Origin: Clostridiales bacterium
GTDB lineage: Bacteria > Bacillota > Clostridia > TANB77 > CAG-508
Reading direction: 5' to 3'
DNA length: 41,429 nucleotides
NCBI GenBank assembly: GCA_004554705.1
Contig: SFKS01000006.1
Location: forward strand, 1-41,429
Part shown: in pieces, positions 17,369-25,842 of the stretch
How the letters are laid out: each line of letters opens with the position of its first letter
Position numbering within the stretch: position 1 is the stretch's first letter
The notes under the pieces: model-generated
Told to the model about the DNA's origin: nothing
What the model saw: only the letters and a program-made list of their open reading frames with translations
Database searches by the model: none
Made by a program: the position numbers and the translations under genes

Positions 17369-18395
17369 ATGAAAATGTTAGAATTTAAAGGTAAGGATAT
17401 AGGCATTGATTTAGGAACAGGAAACACTTTAGTAACTTTAAAAGGGAAAGGAATAGTACTAAAAGAACCATCTGTAGTTGCAATAGATAAAAAAACAGGA
17501 GAGATTATAGCAACTGGGTATGAAGCAAAAGAAATGCTAGGAAGGACTCCGGACAATATAGATGCCATAAGACCATTAAAAGATGGTGTAATTGCAGATT
17601 TTACGGCAACACAATTAATGCTAAAAAATATAGTTTCAAAGGTATGCCAAAGATATAATGCAGGAAGACCGAGAGTAGTAGTAGGAGTTCCATCAGGCAT
17701 AACAGAGGTTGAAGAAAGAGCAGTAGAAGAATCAGTTATAAGAGCAGGAGCAAAAGAAGTCTTCCTAATAGAAGAACCAATGGCTGCTGCCATAGGAGCT
17801 GGATTAGATGTTGCAGAGCCTACAGGCAATATAATAGTAGACATTGGAGGAGGAACAACAGAGGTTGCAGTAATATCTCTTGGAGGAATTGTCGTAAGCA
17901 ATTCTTTAAGAACGGCAGGAGACGAACTAGATGAAGACATTGTAAACTATATAAAAAAAGAAATGGGAATACTAATAGGGAGAACAACAGCAGAAGAAAT
18001 AAAAATACGGAATAGGTTCAGCCATGCCACTTATGACAGAACTAAACATGGAAATAAAAGGCAGAGATTTAAATACAGGTTATCCAAGAAGTGTTGTAGT
18101 AACTTCATCACAAATACAAAAAGCAATGGAAAATTCAATAGCAGAAATTATAGATGTAATAAAAGTAACACTAGAAAAAACCCCACCAGAATTAGCAGCA
18201 GATATAGTAGAGAGAGGAGTAGTAATTGCAGGAGGAGGAGCCTTAATAAGGAACTTAGATAAATTGATAAGTAAAAAAATAGAAATGCCAGTATATGTAG
18301 CAGAAGAACCACTAGAATGTGTAGTAAAAGGAACAGAAAAAACCTTAGCTGATTTAGAAAAATTAAGAGGCATCTTAACAAACAAAAGAAGATAG
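17369..18395 (+). CDS. mreB: MreB actin-like cell-shape protein, interrupted by an in-frame CGG (+1 shift needed)
   Basis: MreB filaments guide side-wall synthesis. The N-terminal part has the actin phosphate-1 loop GIDLGTGNTLV, VVVGVPSGITEVEERAV, EEPMAAAIGAGLDV and DIGGGTTEVAVISLGG. The zero frame meets CGG at 18008-18010 and then reads unrelated basic sequence to a stop at 18260-18262. Skipping the C restores IGSAMPLMTELNMEIKGRDLNTGYPRS-type sequence and the C-terminal VVIAGGGALIRNLDKLI, ending at 18395. The joined protein is 341 residues, normal for MreB. The residue supplied at the shift (position 214) lies in a variable position between I and IGSA. Both halves are indispensable to the actin fold, and no second mreB is in the window. 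Confidence 0.93.
18008..18010 (+). other. CGG +1 shift site 2 (MreB)
   Basis: Zero frame: ATA CGG AAT AGG. With the C skipped: ATA (C) GGA ATA GGT TCA, giving EEIKI-G-IGSAMP, as in MreB. There is no Shine-Dalgarno-like stimulator directly upstream and no repeat run at the site. Confidence 0.88.
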
Positions 18396-18426
18396 GCAAT
18401 AGTATAAAAATTGTGGGAGGACATAT

Positions 18427-19239
18427 ATGCATAAAAACAAAAAGTCGGGGATAATAGGCATTATATTAACAATTTTAATATTAACAACTCTAGTAATAAT
18501 TACAAACATAGACACATACAAATTTTCATCAATTGAAGGCATAGCAAACAAGTTAGTAATGCCAATGCAAAATGGATTAACTTATCTAAAAAATAAAATG
18601 GCAGGTAATAATAAATTTTTTGAAGATATAAACAATTTAAAAAATGAAAATAAAGAATTAAAAAAACAAAATGAAGAACTTAATAAAGAGTTAAGCGAAT
18701 TAGGAATTATAAAAGCTGAAAACAAAACACTAAGAGAATATGCGAACTTATCTGATCAATACACAAAATACACTACAGTTCCAGCATATATAATAGATAG
18801 AGACTTAAGTAATCTATCAAGTACAATAGTAATAAATGTAGGAACTAGAGAGGGAGTTACAAAAAACATGGCTGTAGTATCAGCAGATGGCGTAATAGGA
18901 CATGTTATATCAAGTACAGAAAACACATCAAAAGTACAACCATTAATAGATCCTAGTAGCAGTGTAAGTGCAATAATGAATATTTCAAGAGACAATATAA
19001 TAGTAAAAGGAGAGCTTGGTAGCAATAAATTAAAGGCTGTGTATATAAGTGCAGACGCAGATTTGATTTTAAATGATGATGTAGAAACATCAGGCTTAGG
19101 AGGAATATATCCAAAGGGATTAAAAATAGGAAAACTAATAGAAATTAAGGAAACACAAAACTTAACAGAAAAACATGCAATAATAGAGCCAGCAGTTGAC
19201 TTTTCAAAACTAGAAACAGTGTTAGTAATAATAAAATGA
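18427..19239 (+). CDS. mreC: MreC cell-shape protein
   Basis: This 270-residue elongasome scaffold has one N-terminal transmembrane helix (about 8-27, IIGIILTILILTTLVII), a coiled coil (about 57-98, rich in KNENKELKKQNEEL) and the periplasm-facing beta domain with STIVINVGTREGVTKNMAVV and VIGHVISS near residue 155, plus a C-terminal GIYPKGLKIGKL. It follows mreB by 31 bases with GGGAGG as ribosome site. The usual next gene, mreD, is absent; purB follows 14 bases later. Confidence 0.93.
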   Translation: MHKNKKSGIIGIILTILILTTLVIITNIDTYKFSSIEGIANKLVMPMQNGLTYLKNKMAGNNKFFEDINNLKNENKELKKQNEELNKELSELGIIKAENKTLREYANLSDQYTKYTTVPAYIIDRDLSNLSSTIVINVGTREGVTKNMAVVSADGVIGHVISSTENTSKVQPLIDPSSSVSAIMNISRDNIIVKGELGSNKLKAVYISADADLILNDDVETSGLGGIYPKGLKIGKLIEIKETQNLTEKHAIIEPAVDFSKLETVLVIIK

Positions 19240-19253
19240 GGGGATGGATATAA

Positions 19254-20687
19254 ATGGAAAATGATATATATGTAACTCCATTAAGTCATAGATATGCAAG
19301 TAAAGAAATGAGTAAATTATGGTCAAACAATACCAAATACTCTACTTGGAGAAAGTTATGGATAGTACTTGCAGAAGTTGAAAAAGAACTAGGACTGGAA
19401 ATTTCTGAAGAACAAATAAATGAAATGAAAGCAAATGTAGAAAACATAGATTATAATATAGTATCTAAAAGAGAAGAGGAATGTAGGCATGATGTAATGG
19501 CTCATGTATATGAATATGGAGAAAAATGCCCAAAAGCAAAACCTATAATACATTTAGGTGCAACCTCTTGTTATATAACAGATAATACAGATATTATACT
19601 AATGAAGCAAGGACTAGAATTGGTAAAACAAAAACTAGTAAAAGTAATAAGCAATTTAACAAAATTTGCAGATAAGTACAAAGACATTCCATGTTTAGGA
19701 TACACACACTTTCAACCAGCACAACTAACAACAGTAGGAAAAAGGGCAACACTATGGATACAAGACTTATTGGAAGACATAACTGAATTAGAATTTGTAG
19801 AAGAACATCTAAAGCTACTTGGATGTAAAGGAACTACAGGAACAAGTGAAAGTTTTATGAAGCTATTTAAAGATGAAGAAAAAGTAAAACAAATAGACAT
19901 CAGAATTGCTGAAAAAATGGGATTTAATAAAACCTTTGCTGTATCAGGTCAAACATACACAAGAAAACTAGACTCAAGAGTACTAAATTGTTTAGCAAGC
20001 ATTGCAGAAAGTGCATCAAAATTTGCCAATGATTTAAGACTGTTACAGCATGAAAAAGAATTGGAAGAACCTTTTGAAAGCAAACAAATAGGATCATCAG
20101 CAATGGCATATAAAAGAAATCCAATGAGAAGTGAAAGAATAAACTCACTTGCAAGACATGTAATCGTGTTAGCAAATGATACAAAAATAACATCAAGCAC
20201 TCAATGGCTAGAAAGAACATTAGATGATTCTGCAAATAGAAGAATCTGCATACCAGAAGCATTTTTAGCAATAGACGGAATACTAAGAATATATGCAAAT
20301 ATAACAGAAAATATAGTAGTATATCAAAACAGAATACAAGCAAACATAATGGAAGAATTGCCATTTATGGGAACAGAAGAAATACTTATGAAAGCAGTAC
20401 TAAAGGGCGGAGACAGACAAGAGTTACATGAAAGAATACGAATACATTCAATGGAGGCAAGTAAGCAAGTAAAAGAATATGGCAGACCAAATGATTTAGT
20501 AACAAGAATAGCAAACGACCCAAGATTTGACTTAACTGAAGAAGAAATATTGCAAATATTAAATCCAGAAAAACTATGTGGAAGAGCCAAAAATCAAGTA
20601 ACAGACTTTATAGAACAAGAGGTAAAATCAGTACTTAAAAAATATAATAATCTAATAGAAAACATAGACATAAGATTAAATGTATAA
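19254..20687 (+). CDS. purB: Adenylosuccinate lyase
   Basis: It splits SAICAR and adenylosuccinate, releasing fumarate, at two steps of purine synthesis. It has 477 residues and belongs to the longer PurB branch. The fumarase-superfamily signature is SSAMAYKRNPMRSERI. The catalytic histidine regions are recognisable in CRHDVMAHVYEY and GYTHFQPAQLTT. AGGGGATGG precedes the ATG at 19254. It is the last gene of the mre run; the functional link with cell-shape genes is not obvious. Confidence 0.95.
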   Translation: MENDIYVTPLSHRYASKEMSKLWSNNTKYSTWRKLWIVLAEVEKELGLEISEEQINEMKANVENIDYNIVSKREEECRHDVMAHVYEYGEKCPKAKPIIHLGATSCYITDNTDIILMKQGLELVKQKLVKVISNLTKFADKYKDIPCLGYTHFQPAQLTTVGKRATLWIQDLLEDITELEFVEEHLKLLGCKGTTGTSESFMKLFKDEEKVKQIDIRIAEKMGFNKTFAVSGQTYTRKLDSRVLNCLASIAESASKFANDLRLLQHEKELEEPFESKQIGSSAMAYKRNPMRSERINSLARHVIVLANDTKITSSTQWLERTLDDSANRRICIPEAFLAIDGILRIYANITENIVVYQNRIQANIMEELPFMGTEEILMKAVLKGGDRQELHERIRIHSMEASKQVKEYGRPNDLVTRIANDPRFDLTEEEILQILNPEKLCGRAKNQVTDFIEQEVKSVLKKYNNLIENIDIRLNV

Positions 20688-20696
20688 TGTGTATTT

Positions 20697-20736
20697 TTGG
20701 GACAGTCCCAATAATTGACAAAAATTGGGACAGGCC
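20697..20736. repeat. Short GGGAC-type palindromic repeat
   Basis: TTGGGAC-A-GTCCCAA (20697-20711) is a perfect inverted repeat, followed by a second partial copy AATTGGGACAGGCC (20723-20736). Similar GTCCC/GGGAC pieces occur at 41340-41397. These resemble REP-like interspersed elements; they also lie where a terminator for both convergent genes would be expected. Confidence 0.5.
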
Positions 20737-20744
20737 AAAAATAT

Positions 20745-22577
20745 TTATCTATCATCATCTCTACTAGAATCTTCCCTATTTCTAGAATTTTTTTTATTTA
20801 AAAACCTCGAAATTCTACTGACAACACTTGTGTTGGACTCAGCAGGCTCTTCAAGAATATCAGCTTTTTCAGGTTCTTGAGCTTCTTCATAAGCAGGTGT
20901 TGGAGTAGGGCTAACAGCAGGCTCTTCAAGAACATTAGCCTTTTCAGGTTCTTGAGCTTCTTCATAAGCAGGCGTTGGAGTGTGTTCAACAGCAGGCTCT
21001 TCAAGAATATCAGCTTTTTCAGGTTCTTGAGCTTCTTCATAAGCAGGTGTTGGAGTAGGGCTAACAGTAGGCTCTTCAAGAATATCAGCTTTTTCAGGTT
21101 CTTGAGATTCTTCATAAGCAGGCGTTGGAGTGGGTTCAACAGCAGGCTCCTCAATAGCAATATCCTTTTCTTCTTCAGGAGTTTCTTCAGCAATAATTAC
21201 TAGATTAGGCTCTGCTTTCGCTGTGATTTCTTTTTTAGATTGTTCATTCAAAAACTCATCTTCTTCAACAGAAGGAGCGACCTCAAGCTCAGGCATACTA
21301 AATGAGGTACCGCCACCATTAGATGAGGTAGAAGATATAGGATTTAAATATTGTTCAGTTTCCATATCAAAGGTAAGCTCCTCCTCCAAATTTTTATTCA
21401 TAAATTCAAACAAAGCAAAATCAACAGTAGCAACTTGAATGTCTTTAAACTGCTTATTATTTTCACGCAACCTACTAAAATCTTCTTTTGTAAGAGAATT
21501 ACCAGAAGACAAAATCCCTAAGAGCTGTATAACAGTATCCTTTTTTATTTGATCCATACCATTAAGATTGTCATTAAGAGACAAATCATCAAAATCTTGC
21601 ATTCCTGGAATCCTATAATCACCATAACAAGGCAACTCATTACGATACTTTTCCATAAGACGAGAAACAATATAATCTTTTGTATCATCACTAAAATAAT
21701 TTATATATTCAGCATATTTACAAGTCCAATCAAACAAAGCATTTGTATTGGTTATATCATGGTCAGCAATTTTAGAAAAATCATAATAAGCATTATGCTC
21801 TATCAAACTAATGGTATTCTGTGATTCTAAAGGAATAACTTGACCATCACTTAAATCAAATTCAGATATAGGGAATAAGTCCATTAATCTATTCTCATCT
21901 AAATTTTCTTTTAATACAGTTTGAACTTTCACTTTATATTCATCATTAAAATCATCAATAGGAAAAAGCCTTTGATAGTTACCAAGTGCAACTTTATATT
22001 CATCAGCATTTTTAAACTTTTCAGGTTTTTCAGTTAAATCAGTTAACAGTTTAAAAGCAAGTTTAGAATCAAACTTTTGAAGTAACTTTTTTTTATAAGC
22101 TTCGCTAACTAACATAGGCACAAGATGAGGATATTTTTCCTTCAAAAAATTTAAAGGATATTCTTTGTAAAGTTCATTCAAATCTTTATCTAATTGCTTA
22201 GCATCTTTATTTTTTTCAGCTTTGTCTAAAATTTTACGCAATTGCTCCAATCCTTTAGAAGGATCTTTTTTAGACAATTCATCAAAAATTATAAAATCTT
22301 TAAGAACTTCTTCTAGAAATTCCTTACTTAGCATATATTTTATTTTTCTTTTTAAATCATCACTAAACAAATCAATAGGATAACGCCTTTTCCACTCATT
22401 AAGATCTGATTGAAATCTAGCATAATTTTTTGTTGCTTGAGCATATGAAAAAATTTCACAAAGCAATAAATATGCTTCATCTTCATCAAAATCTCTTAAT
22501 TTGCTTTTCACATCATCTGATAAATCCTTCATATCAACAGGATCAGAATTAGAGTTGTTAGTATTTTTTTTACTCAT
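20745..22577 (-). CDS. Unknown acidic protein with helical repeats and a proline-rich tandem-repeat tail
   Basis: I do not recognise this 610-residue protein. It has no signal peptide or membrane helix, so it is probably cytoplasmic or a spore/mother-cell structural protein. The N-terminal third has three degenerate helical units of about 65-75 residues, each with a hydrophobic core around YPIDLF (66-71), YPLNFL (140-145) and FPIDDF (205-210). Residues of about 480-590 hold four near-identical 25-residue repeats of the type EEPAVSPTPTPAYEEAQEPE-KADIL, then a serine/arginine tail. Start: MSKKNTNN at 22577 after GGAGG; the upstream TTG at 22589 overlaps that site. The repeat tail could be a flexible spacer or a self-assembly region. 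Confidence 0.75.
   Translation of the reverse strand: MSKKNTNNSNSDPVDMKDLSDDVKSKLRDFDEDEAYLLLCEIFSYAQATKNYARFQSDLNEWKRRYPIDLFSDDLKRKIKYMLSKEFLEEVLKDFIIFDELSKKDPSKGLEQLRKILDKAEKNKDAKQLDKDLNELYKEYPLNFLKEKYPHLVPMLVSEAYKKKLLQKFDSKLAFKLLTDLTEKPEKFKNADEYKVALGNYQRLFPIDDFNDEYKVKVQTVLKENLDENRLMDLFPISEFDLSDGQVIPLESQNTISLIEHNAYYDFSKIADHDITNTNALFDWTCKYAEYINYFSDDTKDYIVSRLMEKYRNELPCYGDYRIPGMQDFDDLSLNDNLNGMDQIKKDTVIQLLGILSSGNSLTKEDFSRLRENNKQFKDIQVATVDFALFEFMNKNLEEELTFDMETEQYLNPISSTSSNGGGTSFSMPELEVAPSVEEDEFLNEQSKKEITAKAEPNLVIIAEETPEEEKDIAIEEPAVEPTPTPAYEESQEPEKADILEEPTVSPTPTPAYEEAQEPEKADILEEPAVEHTPTPAYEEAQEPEKANVLEEPAVSPTPTPAYEEAQEPEKADILEEPAESNTSVVSRISRFLNKKNSRNREDSSRDDDR
20843..21145 (-). repeat. Four tandem 75-base repeats in the 610-residue protein
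   Basis: The period is 75 bases (25 codons). Boundaries fall at GGCTCTTCAAGAA or close variants, at about 20843, 20918, 20993 and 21068. A degenerate fifth start lies near 21143 (GGCTCCTCAATAGC). Copies differ by only a few bases, so copy number probably varies between strains. Confidence 0.85.
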
Positions 22578-22658
22578 TATTACCTCCAAAATTTACCATA
22601 TTACTATTCAAATTTGTAGTTCAAAGTAGTTTTAAACAAGAGATGCTTTAACAACAAT

Positions 22659-22687
22659 ATTATATCACGATATTTTATTGTAAACAA
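22659..22687 (-). promoter_or_regulatory. Promoter of the 610-residue protein gene
   Basis: On the minus strand, TTGTTT (22687-22682) and TATAAT (22664-22659) are 17 bases apart. The -35 box directly abuts a candidate -35 for the divergent ispG promoter. Confidence 0.6.
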
Positions 22688-22724
22688 TTGCTTTTGACAA
22701 AATTTAGTGATAAAATGTTACTAT
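22688..22724 (+). promoter_or_regulatory. Candidate promoter(s) of ispG-ispH
   Basis: Two overlapping options are visible: TTGCTT (22688-22693), 17 bases, TAAAAT (22711-22716); or TTGACA (22694-22699), 19 bases, TACTAT (22719-22724). Sequence alone does not decide between them. Confidence 0.5.
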
Positions 22725-22825
22725 TCAGATTTACTACTAAAAAATGGTCCGACGAGATTGGGTCAATATGTGAAATTAGTAAATTAAGGGCGAATAATAA
22801 TAATAAAATAAAAAAGGTGAATAAA

Positions 22826-23878
22826 ATGGTAAAAAGAAATGAAACAAGAAAGATTTTTGTAGGAGGAGTACAAATAGGAGGACAGAATAAGGTTGTAATC
22901 CAATCTATGACAAATACAAAAACAAAAGATGTAATCAAAACAGTAGAGCAAATATTAAAATTAGAAGAATCAGGTTGCGAAATAATTAGAGTAGCATGCT
23001 TAGACGAAGAGGATGCAAAAGCTATAAAAGAAATCAAAAAGAAAATACATATACCAATTGTTTCAGATATACACTTCGATTATAGAATAGCCCTAGAGGC
23101 TGCTAAAGCAGGAGTAGATAAAATAAGAATTAATCCAGGGAATATTGGTTCAATAGATAGGGTAAAGCAAGTCGTAGATGTATGCAAAGAAAGGAAAATA
23201 CCAATAAGAATAGGAGTTAATAGTGGCTCTATGCCGAAAGATATATTACAAAAATATGGAGGAAAACCAACAGCAAAAGGCATGGTAGAAAGTGGTTTAA
23301 GGCATATAAAAATATTAGAGGATTTAAATTTCTTTGATATAGCATTATCATTAAAAGCATCAAATTTAGATTTATGTATAGAAAGTTATGAAGAAGCTTC
23401 AAACACAATAAACTATCCACTACACTTAGGAGTAACACATGCAGGAACAGAATTTAGTGGAACAGTAAGTTCAAGTATAGGATTAGGAATACTATTAAGA
23501 GAAGGCATAGGAGACACTTTACGAGTATCATTATCAGCAGATCCAGTAAAAGAAATAAAAGTTGCAAAAGAAATTTTAAAAGATTGTAAACTATATCAAT
23601 CTCCAACACTAATTGCATGCCCAACCTGTGGAAGAATTCAATATGACCTAATTCCAATAGCCAATGAAATAGAAGACTTTTTGCAAACAATAAAAAAAGA
23701 TATAACAGTAGCCGTAATGGGATGTGGAGTAAATGGACCAGAAGAAGCAAAACATGCAGACATAGGGATAGCAGGGGGAATAAAAGAGGGACTACTATTT
23801 AAAAAAGGTAATATAATTAAAAAAGTAAAACAAGAAGAAATTACACAAGTCTTAAAAGAAGAAATCATGAAATTATAG
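22826..23878 (+). CDS. ispG: 4-hydroxy-3-methylbut-2-enyl diphosphate synthase (IspG/GcpE)
   Basis: This 4Fe-4S enzyme carries out the second-last step of the MEP isoprenoid pathway, turning MEcPP into HMBPP. It has 350 residues. The TIM-barrel part starts FVGGVQIGGQNKVVIQSMTN and has DIHFDYRIAL and RINPGNIG. The iron-sulfur ligands are in CPTCGRIQYD and MGCGVNGPEEA, the latter including the ligand glutamate. The start at 22826 has AAAAGGTG upstream; an earlier in-frame start at 22688 lies inside the promoter. It is followed 23 bases later by ispH, the next and last enzyme of the pathway. Confidence 0.95.
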   Translation: MVKRNETRKIFVGGVQIGGQNKVVIQSMTNTKTKDVIKTVEQILKLEESGCEIIRVACLDEEDAKAIKEIKKKIHIPIVSDIHFDYRIALEAAKAGVDKIRINPGNIGSIDRVKQVVDVCKERKIPIRIGVNSGSMPKDILQKYGGKPTAKGMVESGLRHIKILEDLNFFDIALSLKASNLDLCIESYEEASNTINYPLHLGVTHAGTEFSGTVSSSIGLGILLREGIGDTLRVSLSADPVKEIKVAKEILKDCKLYQSPTLIACPTCGRIQYDLIPIANEIEDFLQTIKKDITVAVMGCGVNGPEEAKHADIGIAGGIKEGLLFKKGNIIKKVKQEEITQVLKEEIMKL

Positions 23879-23901
23879 AACACATAAACAAGGAGTAGCA
23901 T

Positions 23902-24754
23902 ATGAAAATTATAATTGGTAAAACTGCGGGCTTTTGCTTTGGAGTTAGAAACGCAGTAACAAAAGCACGGAAAAGAGCTAGAAAAAGACAATAACATATA
24001 TTGTTTAGGAGAACTAGTACATAATAAGCAAGTTACAGAAAGCTTAATTGAAAAAGGAATAAAATTCATAGACAATATAGAAGAAGCAAAAGAAAAGGTT
24101 ATTATTAGAGCCCATGGAGTAGCAAAACAAGTATATGAAATTGCAGAAAAATCAGGAACTAAAATAATAGACCTAACCTGCCCTAAAGTTTTGCATATAC
24201 ACAATATAGCTGAAGAATATGCAAAAAACAACCACTTTATATTCTTAACAGGAGAAGCAAAACACCCAGAAATGCTAGGGACAATTAGCTTCTGTGGAGA
24301 AAGCTATTTCGTAATAGAGAATGAAGAACAAGTAAACACTGCCATAGAAAAATTTAAAAAATCAAATAAAAAGAAAGCATTAATAATTTCTCAAACAACA
24401 TATAGCCTAGAAAAATTCCAAAATATAGTAGAAACAATAAAGAAAAACATACCATTAGAAAAAATTGAAATTAAAAACACAATTTGCAATGCAACAAAAC
24501 AGAGACAAGAAGAAACAGAAGAAATGGCAAAACAAGTAGAAACAATGATAATAATAGGAGGGAAACACAGCTCTAACACAAATAAACTTTACGAATTAGC
24601 AAAAAAACATTGTAAAAATGTTTTATTCATAGAAACAGAAAAAGAAATAAAAGAAAAAGAAATAAAAAACAATAGTATGATAGGAATAATGGCAGGAGCT
24701 TCTACCCCAGAAGATAGTATAAAAAAAGTGGTTGAAAAATTGAAAAAAATATGA
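23902..24754 (+). CDS. ispH: HMBPP reductase IspH/LytB, interrupted by an in-frame CGG (+1 shift needed)
   Basis: It reduces HMBPP to IPP and DMAPP, the final MEP step, with an iron-sulfur cluster bound by three cysteines. The N-terminus AGFCFGVRNAVTKA holds the first cysteine. CGG at 23968-23970 then breaks the frame, and the zero frame stops eight codons later (23992-23994). Skipping the C gives KELEKDNNIYCLGELVHN and the rest: DLTCPKV (second cysteine), EAKHPEMLG (substrate histidine) and NTICNATKQRQEE (third cysteine), ending at 24754. Total 283 residues, normal for IspH. Without the shift almost the whole enzyme would be lost, yet the downstream sequence has stayed intact. Confidence 0.93.
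23968..23970 (+). other. CGG +1 shift site 3 (IspH)
   Basis: Zero frame: GCA CGG AAA AGA GCT, with a stop at 23992. With the C skipped: GCA (C) GGA AAA GAG CTA GAA, giving NAVTKA-G-KELEKDN. The inserted residue falls in a helix where relatives vary, so this site does not tell glycine from arginine. Confidence 0.88.
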
Positions 24755-24800
24755 TACAATATTAAAGGAAATTATTAAAAATATAGAAAGGCAGGTAAAA

Positions 24801-25559
24801 ATGAATCAGATATTAGTACATGAAAAAGTATATGTAACACCAGCAATGAAGAGAAAAAAGCAACTATTCAAACTAGAATTCTTTTTATCTGTCATTGCAG
24901 TAATGGCACTATCAACCTATGGAATATGCTCAGCATACGATAGAAATAAAAGCGAAGCAGTATCAAAAGAAATACTAGACGCAATGGAAACAAAACCAAA
25001 AAGTATAATAATGGAAGAACAGGCTGTAGTACTAATACTAAATGATACAGCAAGAGCAGGACAAACAACAAACATAGAAGAAATAGAAAAAGTTATTGTT
25101 GAAAGAGAAATAAAAATAGAAGAAGAACAAAAAGTAGTAGCAAAAGACGGCACAGTATATTATACAATAGGGCAAATTTATATACCTTCAATCAATTGCA
25201 AATATCCAATATTATCAAGTGAAACAGAAAACTATGATACACTATTAAAAATAGCACCTTGCAAATTTTATGGAGCAAATCCAAACGAAATAGGAAACTT
25301 CTGCATAGTGGGACACAATTATAAAAATTCACAGTTCTTTAGCAAAGTACCGAGATTAGAAAATGGAGACATAATAGAAATAACAGATACATTTGGAAAA
25401 ACTCTACAATATGAAGTATATGACAAATATATTATTGTAGAAACAGACACAAGTTGCACAACACAGCTAACAGAAGGAAGAAAGGAAGTAACACTAATAA
25501 CATGTACAAACGCAAATGACGAACACAGAGTAGTAGTAAAAGCGAGAGAAAAGCTTTAA
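24801..25559 (+). CDS. Sortase
   Basis: This membrane-bound transpeptidase links surface proteins to the cell wall. In 252 residues it has an N-terminal transmembrane helix (about 27-46), a linker (about 50-115) and the sortase barrel with catalytic H172 (CIVGHNY), C235 (TLITC) and R243 (EHRVVVKA). The TLxTC motif and the histidine spacing are standard; I cannot assign a class with confidence. It is 46 bases after ispH and directly ahead of two long surface proteins whose C-termini look like sorting signals, so it is probably their dedicated enzyme. Confidence 0.92.
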   Translation: MNQILVHEKVYVTPAMKRKKQLFKLEFFLSVIAVMALSTYGICSAYDRNKSEAVSKEILDAMETKPKSIIMEEQAVVLILNDTARAGQTTNIEEIEKVIVEREIKIEEEQKVVAKDGTVYYTIGQIYIPSINCKYPILSSETENYDTLLKIAPCKFYGANPNEIGNFCIVGHNYKNSQFFSKVPRLENGDIIEITDTFGKTLQYEVYDKYIIVETDTSCTTQLTEGRKEVTLITCTNANDEHRVVVKAREKL

Positions 25560-25572
25560 AATATTATATCCG

Positions 25573-25613
25573 AAAGGACATTATCGACAAGAAGTCGAAA
25601 AATGTCCTTTTTT
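25573..25613 (+). terminator. Terminator after the sortase gene
   Basis: AAAGGACATT (25573-25582) pairs with AATGTCCTTT (25601-25610), with an inner TCGAC/GTCGA helix, followed by TTT. It is a strong intrinsic terminator closing the ispG-ispH-sortase run. Confidence 0.8.
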
Positions 25614-25658
25614 GTCACTATTTTTTAGCAAAAAATAGTAGAATATAGGCAAAAACAC

Positions 25659-25687
25659 TTGAAAAAGTTTACATAAGCGTGTATAAT
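25659..25687 (+). promoter_or_regulatory. Distal promoter of the surface-protein genes
   Basis: TTGAAA at 25659-25664 and TATAAT at 25682-25687, spacing 17. It gives a leader of about 150 bases with possible structure. Confidence 0.6.
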
Positions 25688-25692
25688 ATATA

Positions 25693-25775
25693 TGTAGGTA
25701 AATGTCATAAAAATGTCAAAATTCGGATAAAAACTCATACAAAACAAGCATCCGTAAGATAGGCAAATTCCTACA
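25693..25775 (+). promoter_or_regulatory. Possible structured leader RNA
   Basis: TGTAGG (25693-25698) can pair with CCTACA (25770-25775). This closes a domain containing CGGAT (25724-25728)/ATCCG (25750-25754) and a competing TAGG/CCTA hairpin at 25760-25773. I do not recognise a named riboswitch; the AT-rich background makes chance pairing possible. Confidence 0.25.
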
Positions 25776-25789
25776 ATAAAATTAAGATG

Positions 25790-25819
25790 TTGACAATATA
25801 TGATATATAATATTATATT
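25790..25819 (+). promoter_or_regulatory. Proximal promoter of the surface-protein genes
   Basis: A consensus TTGACA at 25790-25795 is followed, after 18 bases, by TATATT at 25814-25819. It lies 24 bases before the ATG at 25843. Confidence 0.5.
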
Positions 25820-25842
25820 GTAGTTAGATTTAGGAGGTTTTT

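Noticed and set aside
18024..18395. Second MreB fragment as an independently started gene
   Set aside because: It has an internal ATG, but no ribosome site suited to it, and the fragment is only the C-terminal lobe of the actin fold.
20877..21203. Open frame on the plus strand across the 75-base repeats
   Set aside because: It is the reverse complement of the repeat region of the minus-strand gene and has no start signal; its repetitive sequence is a by-product.
22688..22825. N-terminal extension of IspG
   Set aside because: The extension starts inside the promoter region, is unlike any IspG N-terminus, and a good ribosome site stands before the ATG at 22826.
24191..24754. IspH starting at an internal methionine after the break
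   Set aside because: Conserved IspH sequence (IYCLGELVHN and the DLTCPKV cysteine) lies between 23969 and 24191 in the same frame, so a later start would lose it.
25688..25790. Cyclic-di-GMP (GEMM) riboswitch before the surface genes
   Set aside because: A GGCAAA piece is present, but the conserved order and partner motifs of the class are not.
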